Shown here: positions 53,207 to 61,443 of the stretch, in pieces | Layout: every line of letters begins with the position of its first letter | Position numbering within the stretch: the first letter of the stretch is position 1 | NCBI RefSeq assembly: GCF_001792815.1 | Contig: NZ_CP017674.1 | Coordinates: 2,356,001-2,420,000, forward strand | From: Microbacterium sp. BH-3-3-3 | GTDB taxonomy: Bacteria > Actinomycetota > Actinomycetes > Actinomycetales > Microbacteriaceae | DNA length: 64,000 bases | Reading direction: 5' to 3' | Position numbers and translations under genes: made by a program | Notes under the pieces: model-generated | What the model was told of the DNA's origin: nothing | The model's input: the letters and a program-made list of their open reading frames with translations, nothing else | Databases searched by the model: none

Positions 53207-53249
53207 GTTCACGATAACACGCTACAACGCGGCCATGCTATCGTCAACA
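53206..53249. promoter_or_regulatory. Twin LacI-type operators between galT and its regulator
   Basis: TGTTCACGATAACA (53206-53219) and TGCTATCGTCAACA (53236-53249) are CG-centred 14-base palindromic sites with centres 30 bases apart, about three helical turns. The first overlaps the galT start. The same TGTT/AACA outer bases occur in the operators at 63350-63397. Confidence 0.7.
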
Positions 53250-53261
53250 TCGAGGAGAATG

Positions 53262-54227
53262 ATGCGCGTATCCATGGCCGACGTGGCCGTCCGGGCCGGG
53301 GTCTCGGCGCAGACGGTGTCGCGCGTGGCCAACGGCAGCCCCCGGGTCGATCCGGCCACCCGCGCCCGCGTCGAGAAGGCCATGGCCGATCTCGGCTACC
53401 GCATGCATCGCGCCGCCCGCGCCCTGCGCACCGGCCAGACCTCGACCATCGGCCTCGTCGTGTCGACCCTCGCCTCGGTCGGCAACTCCCGCATGCTGCA
53501 GGCGATCTCCGAGGCGGCCGAGGCCCGCGACTACGCCCTCGCCGTCGTGACGGTCAAAGAACGCGGCATCCGCGACGCCTTCGCCCGGCTGCGCTCGCAG
53601 GGCGTCGACGGCGCCGTCGTGCTGAACGAGGCGACCGAGCTGGCGCGCGACGTCGAGCCCCCGGCCGATCTGCACCTCGTCGTCGTCGACTCCCCGCCCG
53701 ACCCGCGTTTCTCGATCGTGCAGACCGACCACGCCGCCGGGGCGCGCGCCGCAACAGAGCACCTGCTGTCGCTCGGCCATGACACCGTGCACCACCTGGC
53801 CGGTCCGGTGCGCTCCTTCGCCGCCGCCGAGCGCGAGCGCGGGTGGCGCGCGGCCCTCGTCGAGGCCGGTGTCACTGTGCCGGAACCGGTCCGCGGCGAT
53901 TGGACCTCGGCCTCGGGTCACCGCGCCGCGCGTGCGCTGGTCGAGGCCTCCGCCGTCTTCGTCGCGAACGACCAGATGGCCCTCGGGGCGCTGCGGGCCT
54001 TCGCCGAGGCGGGACGGCGCGTGTCCGACGACATCGCCGTGGTCGGTTTCGACGACATCGTGGATGCCGGCGAGTACCGGCCCCCGTTGAGCACCGTGCG
54101 CCAGGACTTCGACGCCCTCGGCGTGCGCGTCGTCGTCGCGCTGATCGCGGCGATCGAGGGCGGCGAGCCGGCGGCGGAGTCGGTGCCGACCTCGCTGGTG
54201 GTGCGCGAGAGCAGCGTCGCGGGCTGA
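53262..54227 (+). CDS. LacI family regulator, probable galactose repressor
   Basis: 321 residues from ATG 53262, 4 bases after GAGGAG; ATG 53259 and 53274 are alternatives, and longer frames run through galT. Helix-turn-helix VSMADVAVRAGVSAQTVSRVANGSPRVD, hinge YRMHRAARALRTGQT, then the effector domain with IVQTDHAAGARAATEHLLSLGHD and VGFDDIVDAGEYRPPLSTVRQD. It probably represses galTK in the absence of galactose. It is close in style to the LacI protein at 63414 (MADVAxxAGVSxQTVSRVANG), and the two operator sets share outer bases, so cross-talk between galactose and arabinan loci is possible. Confidence 0.87.
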   Translation: MRVSMADVAVRAGVSAQTVSRVANGSPRVDPATRARVEKAMADLGYRMHRAARALRTGQTSTIGLVVSTLASVGNSRMLQAISEAAEARDYALAVVTVKERGIRDAFARLRSQGVDGAVVLNEATELARDVEPPADLHLVVVDSPPDPRFSIVQTDHAAGARAATEHLLSLGHDTVHHLAGPVRSFAAAERERGWRAALVEAGVTVPEPVRGDWTSASGHRAARALVEASAVFVANDQMALGALRAFAEAGRRVSDDIAVVGFDDIVDAGEYRPPLSTVRQDFDALGVRVVVALIAAIEGGEPAAESVPTSLVVRESSVAG

Positions 54228-54283
54228 GGCCGTCGCGTCCGTCGCGCCCCGTCTGCCGGGCAGCGCTCGTGCCGGGCCGGGCG

Positions 54284-54344
54284 TGGGGCGCGATCGGTGC
54301 AGCGGGGCGGTCACCGTGCGCCCCGGTGCACGGAATGCGCCCCA
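54284..54344. repeat. Nested-hairpin unit, array copy 1
   Basis: 61 bases from TGGGGCGC to GCGCCCCA. Three nested stems: outer TGGGGCGC/GCGCCCCA, middle GTGCA/TGCAC, inner GGGGCG/CGCCCC. Loop GTCACCGTG; followed by AACTCG, as in copy 3. Confidence 0.88.
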
Positions 54345-54423
54345 AACTCGCGGAACCCGCCCGCCCGCGGCGCCCCGCCCGCGCGCCGCGCCTGCCGCGC
54401 TGTGGCCGGTGCCCGGCTGCGTG

Positions 54424-54484
54424 TGGGGCGCGATCGGTGCGGCGGGGCGGTCAATGTGCGCCCCGGTGCACGGAATGCGCCCCA
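54424..54484. repeat. Nested-hairpin unit, array copy 2
   Basis: Same 61-base structure. Loop GTCAATGTG, one change in the left middle arm (GTGCG for GTGCA), and TAGCCG after the unit, as in copy 4 (GGCCG). Confidence 0.88.
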
Positions 54485-54593
54485 TAGCCGCCGCGCCCGC
54501 GCGCCCCGCCCGCTGGGCCTGCCCGCTGCGCCTGCCCGCCCGCCGCGCCTGCCCGCCGCGCCTGCCGCGCAGCGGCTCGTCCCGGGCTGCGTG

Positions 54594-54654
54594 TGGGGCG
54601 CGATCGGTGCAGCGGGGCGGTCACCGTGCGCCCCGGTGCACGGAATGCGCCCCA
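54594..54654. repeat. Nested-hairpin unit, array copy 3
   Basis: Identical to copy 1 over the 61 bases and in the following AACTCG. It lies 310 bases after copy 1, which suggests duplication of a two-copy block. Confidence 0.88.
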
Positions 54655-54728
54655 AACTCGCCGCGCCCGCCCGCCCGCCGCGCCTGCCCGCTGCGCCTGC
54701 CGCGCAGCGGCTCGTCCCGGGCCGCGTG

Positions 54729-54789
54729 TGGGGCGCGATCGGTGCAGCGGGGCGGTCAATGTGCGCCCCGGTGCACGAAACGCGCCCCA
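54729..54789. repeat. Nested-hairpin unit, array copy 4
   Basis: Loop GTCAATGTG as in copy 2, 305 bases after it. The right arm has ACGAAACGCG where the others have ACGGAATGCG, a trait shared with the distant copy at 37556. Confidence 0.88.
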
Positions 54790-54886
54790 TGGCCGCCGCA
54801 CCCGCCCGCCCGTCGCGCCCGCCCGCCAAGCCCTCACCCCACCGACCCGCCCGCCCGCCCGCCCGCCCGCCCGCCGGGCGGGGCGC

Positions 54887-56581
54887 TCAGGCGGCCGGTG
54901 CCGTCGCGGGCAGGTCGAGGGTGACGGTGGTGAACTCGCCGGGCACGCTGTCGATGTGCACCGTGCCGCCGTGGGCGAGGGCGATGGACCGCACGTTCGT
55001 GAGCCCGAGCCCGAACCCCTGGATCTCGCGCGAGCGTGCGAGCGGGGTGCGGTAGAAGCGGTCGAACGCACGGCGCTGCTCGGCGTGCCCGATGCCGGGC
55101 CCGGTGTTGGTCACGGCGATGCGCACCCGTCCCTCGCAGACCCCGTGGGCGACGGTGATGGGGCGGGAGGGGATGCCGAACTTCACGGCGTTCGTGAGCA
55201 GCTCGCGAATGGCGACCACGAGCTGGGCGCGGTCGGCATGGGCGTGCGAGGGGCCCGTCGAGGTCGTCTCGATCGTGTGCGCGTGCGTCTCGGCGAGCGA
55301 GGTGACGCCGCGCACCGCCGCGGCCACGACATCGACCAGGTCGACGGAGGCGGGGCGCAGGGTCTTCTCGCTCTCGCCCGCGGCGAACAGCTCGCCGACC
55401 CGCTGCGTCAGGTCGGCGGTGCGCCGCGTCGCGACGTCGACGTAGCGGCGCAGGGTGACCTGCTCGGGGTCGATCGCCTCATCGATGAGGTCGAGGAACC
55501 CGGTGATGCTCGTGAGCGGGGTGCGCAGCTCGTGCGAGACGGTGTGTAGGAACTCCTCGCGCACCTCGATCGCCTCGGCGAGCTCGGTGACGTCGTGGAT
55601 CACGACCACCGTTCCGAGGATGCGCCCGTCGGGTCGCCGCAGTCGGCTCGACGAGACGAGCACGGCGGCCTGCGACCCGGCCGCTCCCCACCACTGCAGC
55701 TCGTCGACGACGGTCTCGCCCGACAGGGCGCGGGGGAGGACCTGCGCCCGAGGGGGGATCGGCGTCGCGCGATCGGCGGCGAGCACGTGGGGTCCCGCGA
55801 ACGGGCGGGTGTCGAGGTCGAACCCGCCCAGCTCGGCGAAGCGGTGCGCGCGCGTATTGGCGACCTCGAGCCGATCGGTCGGTCCGTAGAACGCCACCCC
55901 CGCGCTGACGGTGTCGACGATGGCGCGGGCGACCGTCTCGGCATCCCGTGCCTCCTCGAGGGCGGCGGCCTGTGCGCGATACGAATCGGCGAGGCGCCGG
56001 GAGTTGCGGCGGAGGTGCCGCGCGGCCACGAACACGATGACCGCGACGCCGACGATGAAGGTCGGCAGGGTCACGACGGTGACCCATTCGACGGCGTTCG
56101 CGGGCCACGCGCCCACGTAGGCGAAGCGGAACGAGGTGATGAACCCGGCCCCGAATACGGCGACCGCCATGCCGTACCAGGGGAAGCCGTAGGCGAGCCA
56201 CAGCACGGGGAAGATCGCGAGGATCGTGACGCTGGGAAAGAGCGCGAGCAACTCGGCGCGCAGCAGGGCGACGGCGAGCAGGTCGAGACCCGCGACCGCC
56301 ATCATCCACGCCAGGGGGAGGCGCTCCCACGGCACGACGAGCGCCGCCACGGTCGCGACGAGGGTGACGGCGAGGCCGGCGACGACGACCCCGGTGGTGG
56401 CGATCGAGGGGACCGCGAGACCGGCGACGCCGACGAGGAACGCCACCCCGAGCGTGAAGGGGAGCTGAGCCCGGAGGAAGACGCGGAACCGCCCCCGCGG
56501 GCTGACTTCCATCTCGAACAGCGGCACCGTCGTTTCCCCACTTCCGCTCGACGAGAGAGGCCTTCTCTGACCGTACTTCAC
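54887..56581 (-). CDS. Sensor histidine kinase with membrane domain and PAS, orphan
   Basis: 564 residues from GTG 56581 (ATG 56512 is an alternative that removes a non-conserved 23-residue leader). Six or so transmembrane helices at about 38-190 (MASE-like), a PAS-like domain at 215-330 (AIVDTVSAGVAFYGPTDRLEVAN), then HisKA with HTVSHELRTPLTS (His350) and HATPase with ELLTNAVKFG, NTGPGIG and GFGLGLTNVRSIA. No response regulator is adjacent, so its partner lies elsewhere. The large polytopic sensor suggests detection of a signal within or close to the membrane. Confidence 0.87.
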   Translation of the reverse strand: MKYGQRRPLSSSGSGETTVPLFEMEVSPRGRFRVFLRAQLPFTLGVAFLVGVAGLAVPSIATTGVVVAGLAVTLVATVAALVVPWERLPLAWMMAVAGLDLLAVALLRAELLALFPSVTILAIFPVLWLAYGFPWYGMAVAVFGAGFITSFRFAYVGAWPANAVEWVTVVTLPTFIVGVAVIVFVAARHLRRNSRRLADSYRAQAAALEEARDAETVARAIVDTVSAGVAFYGPTDRLEVANTRAHRFAELGGFDLDTRPFAGPHVLAADRATPIPPRAQVLPRALSGETVVDELQWWGAAGSQAAVLVSSSRLRRPDGRILGTVVVIHDVTELAEAIEVREEFLHTVSHELRTPLTSITGFLDLIDEAIDPEQVTLRRYVDVATRRTADLTQRVGELFAAGESEKTLRPASVDLVDVVAAAVRGVTSLAETHAHTIETTSTGPSHAHADRAQLVVAIRELLTNAVKFGIPSRPITVAHGVCEGRVRIAVTNTGPGIGHAEQRRAFDRFYRTPLARSREIQGFGLGLTNVRSIALAHGGTVHIDSVPGEFTTVTLDLPATAPAA

Positions 56582-56651
56582 CGGGAGCGCGGGGAAGTGG
56601 ACCTGTCGTGTCGACCGGTCCGTCGCGTCGCGCGGACGTCGGCCGCGCGAC

Positions 56652-58388
56652 CTACTCCTCGCGCGGCCCGAGCGACGGTGCCGCCACGAACCGTGCCACG
56701 GGCTCGAGCACCTGCTCGAGCTCGAGCACGACGATCTCGTTCGCGCCGGCCCGGGTGACGGGGGCGGGCACGTACATCGTGTTCTGCGGGACGGTGCGCC
56801 AGTACCGGCCGAGGAAGAACCCGTTGACGAAGGCGTAGCCCTTTCCCCAGGCCGCGGTGTCGAGGAAGAGGTCGGCCGGAGCGTCGAGCGAGAAGGACCC
56901 GCGCAGGGCCGAGCGGCCCACGACGCCCGAGTCCGAGCCCGAGCGGGCGGCCGCGATGGCCGTCACCTCGATCGGGGTCGAGGTCCACCCGGTGAGCGGC
57001 TGCCCGTCGATCGTCACGTCGCCGATGAGCCCCTTCGCCTCGCCGAGACGATCGGCGTAGTTCACGCGCCCCTGGTCTTCGACGAGCACCGTGAGGTGCG
57101 CGCCCGCGGGGATCGCGAGGGCGCGCTCGTGCAGCGACCGCGACAGTCGCCCGACCGGCACGCCGTCGACCTCGACCCACGCGAGGTCGCGCACCTCGCC
57201 GAAGACGAGGATTCCCGCCGCGTCGTCGAACGCGGGCAGGTCGACGTCATAGCGCACCAGCGCGCCGAGGTGTCCGAGCTGCTCGAAGCTGGCGGGGGCG
57301 TCGGTGATCGCGGCCTCGCCGGCCTCCGGCATCCACTCGCCCTCGCCGGTCAGGGCGACCTCGAGCGCGGGGGCCGCCGCACGTTCGGCGGGCACCTCGC
57401 CCTCGACGGGGGCGTACCGGGCGATGACCTCGCGGAAGGCGTGGAACTTCGCCGTCGGGTGGCCCGACTCGTCGATGGGCGCGTCGTAGTCGTAGGAGGT
57501 GACGATGGGGTCGAAGCGGCCCTTGTCGTTCGCGCCGTTGGTGGTGCCGAAGTTCGTCCCGCCGTGCACCATGTAGATGTTCACCGAGGCGCCGGCCGCC
57601 AGCAGCACGTCGAGATCGTGGGCGGATGCCGCGGGGTCGGTCGTGTGGTGGATGCTGCCCCACCAGTCGAACCACCCGTCCCAGAACTCGCTGCACATGA
57701 GCGGGCCGGTGGGCTGGTGTTCGCGCAGCGTCGTCAGGCGCTCCTCGGAGCGCGAGCCGAACGAGCCGGTGAGGTGCAGCTCGGGCAGGCTCCCGGCCTC
57801 GAGCATCCAGGGCATCGGCTGGTCGACGGTGGTCAGCGGCACGGTGATGCCGGCGTCCTTCGTCACCCGCACGAGCTCGCGCAGGTACTCCTTGTCGGAG
57901 CCGTACGCGCCGTACTCGTTCTCGATCTGCACGAGCACCACGTTGCCGCCGCGGTCGATCTGGCGGGGAGCGACGATCTCGTACACGCGGCGCAGGTACT
58001 CCGTCACCGCCGCGACGAACTGCGGTTCGGAGCGACGGATGCCGATCCCCGGCGTCGAGGTGAGCCACACCGGCAGCCCCCCGTTGTGCCACTCGGCGCA
58101 GATGTAGGGCCCGGGGCGCACGATGGCGTGCAGGCCCGCGTCGGCGATGAGGTCGAGGAAGCGTCCGAGGTCGTTGGCCCCGGTGGCATCCCACTCGCCC
58201 TGCACGGATTCGTGGGCGTTCCACGCCACGTAGGTCTCGATGGTGTTCAGGCCCATGGCCTTGGCCGTGCGGATGCGATCCGCCCAGTGCTCGGGGTGGA
58301 TGCGGAAGTAGTGCAGCGTCCCCGAGATGACCTGGTGCGGTCGCCCGTCGAGCAGGAAGTCGGTCTCGCCGATGGTGAAGGTCGTCAC
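56652..58388 (-). CDS. Beta-galactosidase, GH35
   Basis: 578 residues from GTG 58388, with GAAAGA upstream. GH35 barrel: SGTLHYFRIHPEHWADRI, RPGPYICAEW, acid/base Glu158 in QIENEYG, and nucleophile Glu234 in MCSEFWDGW, followed by a VHGGTNFG strand. The C-terminal third is beta-rich, with the GYAFVNGFFLGRYW segment typical of the jelly-roll domains. No signal peptide, so it cleaves imported galacto-oligosaccharides in the cytoplasm. Last gene of an operon with GH51 and a CUT1 importer. It likely removes beta-galactosyl units from arabinogalactan fragments and passes galactose to galKT. Confidence 0.9.
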   Translation of the reverse strand: MTTFTIGETDFLLDGRPHQVISGTLHYFRIHPEHWADRIRTAKAMGLNTIETYVAWNAHESVQGEWDATGANDLGRFLDLIADAGLHAIVRPGPYICAEWHNGGLPVWLTSTPGIGIRRSEPQFVAAVTEYLRRVYEIVAPRQIDRGGNVVLVQIENEYGAYGSDKEYLRELVRVTKDAGITVPLTTVDQPMPWMLEAGSLPELHLTGSFGSRSEERLTTLREHQPTGPLMCSEFWDGWFDWWGSIHHTTDPAASAHDLDVLLAAGASVNIYMVHGGTNFGTTNGANDKGRFDPIVTSYDYDAPIDESGHPTAKFHAFREVIARYAPVEGEVPAERAAAPALEVALTGEGEWMPEAGEAAITDAPASFEQLGHLGALVRYDVDLPAFDDAAGILVFGEVRDLAWVEVDGVPVGRLSRSLHERALAIPAGAHLTVLVEDQGRVNYADRLGEAKGLIGDVTIDGQPLTGWTSTPIEVTAIAAARSGSDSGVVGRSALRGSFSLDAPADLFLDTAAWGKGYAFVNGFFLGRYWRTVPQNTMYVPAPVTRAGANEIVVLELEQVLEPVARFVAAPSLGPREE

Positions 58389-58403
58389 GGTGTCTTTCGG
58401 GTG

Positions 58404-59924
58404 TCAGTCGACCAGCCGCGCGCGGATGCGCGCCCAGGCCAGGGCGGGGAGGGTCAGGCGCAGGATGCCGTCGTCGCCGACGCTCACGGGGAGCTCGGCG
58501 GGGGCGACGGGTTCGGCGTCGGCGGAGTTGGTGGTGTGGCGGTCGCCGCCCGCGGGGATCGTGACGACGACCGCCTCGACGTCGGCGATGGCGCCCAGCT
58601 CGAGCGCGACCTCGGTGGGGGCGTCGAGGTCGCGGTGGGCGAGGAACACCGACACGTGCTCGCCGTCGATCGTGGCGACCGCGTCGACGGCGTCGACGGT
58701 GCCGTGGCGGGCGGTGTCGATCGTGGCGCCCTCGACGAGGGGGACCACGACCCGGCCCGATGCCGCTTCGGCGGTGAGCTTGAAGGGGTGGAACGTGCTC
58801 TGGCGCCAGGCGGCTCCGCCGTCGGGCTCGGTGCGGATGGGGCCGATGACGTTGACCAGCTGCGCGAGGTTGGCCATCGACACGCGCTCCGACCGGCGGA
58901 TGAGGGTGATCAGCAACGACCCCACGACGACGGCATCGGTCACGGTGTAGTCGTCCTCGATCAGGCGGGGGGCGATCGGCCAGTCGCCGGTGAACACGCG
59001 CGGCTTGTCGACCTCGTTCCACCGGGTCTGGTTCCACACGTTCCATTCGTCGACGCTGATGCCGACGGTGCCCCCGTCGGGGGTCGTGGCACCGACCTCG
59101 TCGATGATGTCGGCGACGTCGCCGATGTAGCGGTCGAGAGCGGCGCCGCTGGCGAGGAAGCTCGCCGGGTCGGCCGGGTCTTCCTCGTAGTACGCGTGCA
59201 CCGAGATGTGGTCGATGAGACCGGCGGTGTGGGTGAGCACGCCGCGCTCCCAGGCGCCGAACGTGGGCATCTCGTGGTTCGAGCTGCCGGCGGCCACCAG
59301 CTCGACGGTGGGGTCGATGAAGCGCATCATGCGGGCGGTCTCGGCGGCGAGGCGGCCGTACTCGTCGGCGGTCTTGTGGCCGATCTGCCAGGGGCCGTCC
59401 ATCTCGTTGCCGAGGCACCACAGCCGGATGCCGAAGGGCTCGTCGCGGCCGTTCGCGCGGCGTCGTTCGCTGAGCGCGGTGCCGGCGGGGTGATTGGCGT
59501 ATTCGAGCAGGTCGGCGGCCTCGGCCACTCCCCGCGTGCCCAGGTTCACCGCCTCCATCAGCTCGACGCCGGCCGCGTCGGCCCAGGTGGCGAATTCGTG
59601 CAGACCGACCTGGTTGGTCTCGGTGCTGTGCCACGCGGCATCCAGGCGCACCGGTCGGTCGGTGCGGGGGCCGACGCCGTCTTCCCACCGGTAGCCCGAC
59701 ACGAAGTTGCCGCCGGGGTAGCGCACGACGGTGGCACCGAGCTCGCGTACCAGCTCGAGCACGTCGGCGCGGAAGCCGTCGGCGTCGGCGCTCGGGTGCT
59801 CCGGCGAATGGATGCCGTCGTACACGCAGCGACCCATGTGCTCGACGAACGAGCCGAACAGGCGGCGGGGGACGACGGCTCCGACGGCGGTGCGGTCCAC
59901 GACGATGCGGGTGGGGGTGCTCAT
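58404..59924 (-). CDS. Alpha-L-arabinofuranosidase, GH51
   Basis: 506 residues from ATG 59924, with CTGGAG upstream. RLFGSFVEHMGRCVYDGI at the start, RYPGGNFVSGYRW, acid/base Glu174 in WCLGNEMDGP, and nucleophile Glu293 in SVDEWNVW. The C-terminal beta-domain runs from about 400. Intracellular (no signal peptide), it removes arabinofuranosyl residues from arabino-oligosaccharides. Encoded between a CUT1 binding protein and GH35, so the importer most likely brings in arabino- or arabinogalacto-oligosaccharides. Confidence 0.92.
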   Translation of the reverse strand: MSTPTRIVVDRTAVGAVVPRRLFGSFVEHMGRCVYDGIHSPEHPSADADGFRADVLELVRELGATVVRYPGGNFVSGYRWEDGVGPRTDRPVRLDAAWHSTETNQVGLHEFATWADAAGVELMEAVNLGTRGVAEAADLLEYANHPAGTALSERRRANGRDEPFGIRLWCLGNEMDGPWQIGHKTADEYGRLAAETARMMRFIDPTVELVAAGSSNHEMPTFGAWERGVLTHTAGLIDHISVHAYYEEDPADPASFLASGAALDRYIGDVADIIDEVGATTPDGGTVGISVDEWNVWNQTRWNEVDKPRVFTGDWPIAPRLIEDDYTVTDAVVVGSLLITLIRRSERVSMANLAQLVNVIGPIRTEPDGGAAWRQSTFHPFKLTAEAASGRVVVPLVEGATIDTARHGTVDAVDAVATIDGEHVSVFLAHRDLDAPTEVALELGAIADVEAVVVTIPAGGDRHTTNSADAEPVAPAELPVSVGDDGILRLTLPALAWARIRARLVD

Positions 59925-59994
59925 GGGTTCTCCAGGCGGGGGAACGGGTGGGGCGGGCCGCATGCGAACGATGCGACCCGCCCCCGGGAATTGC

Positions 59995-61353
59995 TTACTT
60001 GTTGACCGAGAAGCCCTGGTCGTTGCCGTACTGCACGAGCTGGTCCTGCCAGGCGGTGAGGCCGGCGTTCAGGTCGCTCTTGTTGGCGTAGGCCTGACCC
60101 ACGGTGTCGCCGTAGATGCTGTTGGCGTACACCTGGAACGGCAGGTAGCTCCAGCCCTCGCGCACCTCGCTCGAGGCCTGCGTGAGCACCTGGTTGATCT
60201 GCTGCCCACCGAAGTACTCCGACTCCTTGTCGACGAAGGCGGGGTCGCTCAGCTGCGCGGTGGTCGAGGGGAATCCGCCCGACTCGGCGAAGATCTGCAG
60301 GCTCTCCTCGTCGTTGTTCAGCCACTTGAGGAAGCCGGCTGCCAGAGCGGGGTTCTTGCTCTGCTTCGTGACGGCCTGGCCGCCACCGCCGTTCTCCGAC
60401 GTCACGGCCGTGCCGTCGTAGGTCGGGATCGGGGCCACGGCCCACTTGCCCGCGCCGTCGGCGACCGAGGACTCCAGCACACCCGGCATCCAGGCGCCGA
60501 TCACGAGCGAGGCGATCGAGCCGTCACCGAGGCCCTTGAACCACTCGTCGCTCCAGCTGGGGGTGTCCGAGATGAGGCCGCCCTCGATGAGGCGGTTCCA
60601 GTTGTCGGCGAACTTCTTCGAGCCATCGTCCTGCAGGTCGATCGCGACGTCGGTGCCGGCGTCGCCGGAGGTCGTGAAGGGCGTGCCCCCGGCCTGCCAG
60701 ATCATGCTCGTGGTGAAGCCCGAGTCGCCGGTGTCGGCGGTGATGAACTTGGTGGGGTCGGCGGCGTTCAGCTTCTGCGCTGCGGCGTAGTACTCGTCCC
60801 AGGTGGTGGGCACGGCGATGCCGAACTGATCGAAGACCTCTTTGTTGTAGAACAGGGCCATGGGGCCCGAGTCCTGCGGGAGGCCGTAGATCTTGCCGTC
60901 GAAGTCGACGGAGCCCCAGGTGCCGGTGCTGTAGTCGTCCTTCAGGTCGGCGAACCCGTACGACGACAGGTCGACGAGCGAGTCCGAGAGCGCGAACTGG
61001 GGGAAGGCGTAGTACTCGATCTGCACGACGTCGGGGGCACCCGAGCCGGCCTTGATCGCGTTCTGGAGCTTGGTGTACTCCTCGGTGTTGGTGCCCGCGT
61101 TGACGTAGTTCACCTTCACGTTGGGGTACTTGGCCTCGAAGGCGGCGACCTGCGCCTCGGCCGAGGGGGTCCACGACCAGTACGTGAGCTCGCCGCCGGC
61201 CTCGAGGGCCTTCTCGATGTCGTCGGCGGTGCCGGCGGCGGCGCCGCCGCCGGTGTTGCCACCCGAGCAGGCGGTGAGCGCGCCCACCGTCAGGGCGGTG
61301 GCGGCGACGGCGAAGACGGCCCGCCGGGCGGTGCCAGAACGCATGAATGTCAT
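59995..61353 (-). CDS. Oligosaccharide ABC transporter substrate-binding lipoprotein, CUT1
   Basis: 452 residues from ATG 61353, with GAGGAA upstream. Lipoprotein signal ending LTACS (Cys29) and a Gly-rich linker, then an SBP_bac_1 (MalE-like) fold: GGELTYWSWTPSAEAQVAAFEAKYPNVKV at the start and YGLPQDSGPMALFYNKEVFDQFGIAVPTTWDEYY in the sugar-binding part. CUT1 systems carry oligosaccharides and use a shared, distant ATPase (MsmK-like), which explains why no ATPase gene is here. Expected ligands are arabino- or galacto-oligosaccharides from the neighbouring glycosidases. Confidence 0.87.
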   Translation of the reverse strand: MTFMRSGTARRAVFAVAATALTVGALTACSGGNTGGGAAAGTADDIEKALEAGGELTYWSWTPSAEAQVAAFEAKYPNVKVNYVNAGTNTEEYTKLQNAIKAGSGAPDVVQIEYYAFPQFALSDSLVDLSSYGFADLKDDYSTGTWGSVDFDGKIYGLPQDSGPMALFYNKEVFDQFGIAVPTTWDEYYAAAQKLNAADPTKFITADTGDSGFTTSMIWQAGGTPFTTSGDAGTDVAIDLQDDGSKKFADNWNRLIEGGLISDTPSWSDEWFKGLGDGSIASLVIGAWMPGVLESSVADGAGKWAVAPIPTYDGTAVTSENGGGGQAVTKQSKNPALAAGFLKWLNNDEESLQIFAESGGFPSTTAQLSDPAFVDKESEYFGGQQINQVLTQASSEVREGWSYLPFQVYANSIYGDTVGQAYANKSDLNAGLTAWQDQLVQYGNDQGFSVNK

Positions 61354-61443
61354 CGGATTCCTCTACTTCGTTGTTGTGGATGTGGTGCGGGTGCAGACGC
61401 GGTGCCCCGAGAGGGGCGCGCGCGTTCAGGGGGAGTCAGGGGG

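Larger units (their letters stand above)
54228..54886. other. 659-base C-rich gap holding the nested-hairpin array
   Basis: Lies between the convergent LacI and sensor-kinase genes. Besides the four hairpin units it consists of CCCGC/CCTGC-type short repeats, very rich in C on the plus strand with almost no A or T, ending in a run of about eight CCCG units before 54886. Long open frames through it exist in several phases, but they follow the repeats and have low-complexity Arg/Ala/Pro products, so I do not call genes. Confidence 0.7.

Noticed and set aside
54284..54789. CRISPR array
   Set aside because: Only four units; the spacers are 74-109 bases long, low complexity and related to each other, and no cas genes are present.
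54283..55071. Overlapping open frames through the hairpin array
   Set aside because: The products only mirror the DNA repeats in several phases and strands, are rich in Arg, Ala and Pro, and lack start signals.
57247..59688. 813-codon minus-strand frame across the GH35 and GH51 genes
   Set aside because: Shadow of two clear glycosidase genes in another frame; its product is Arg/His-rich without domains.
57096..60005. 969-codon plus-strand frame opposite the glycosidases
   Set aside because: Antisense shadow produced by high GC and codon bias; no family features and no start context.
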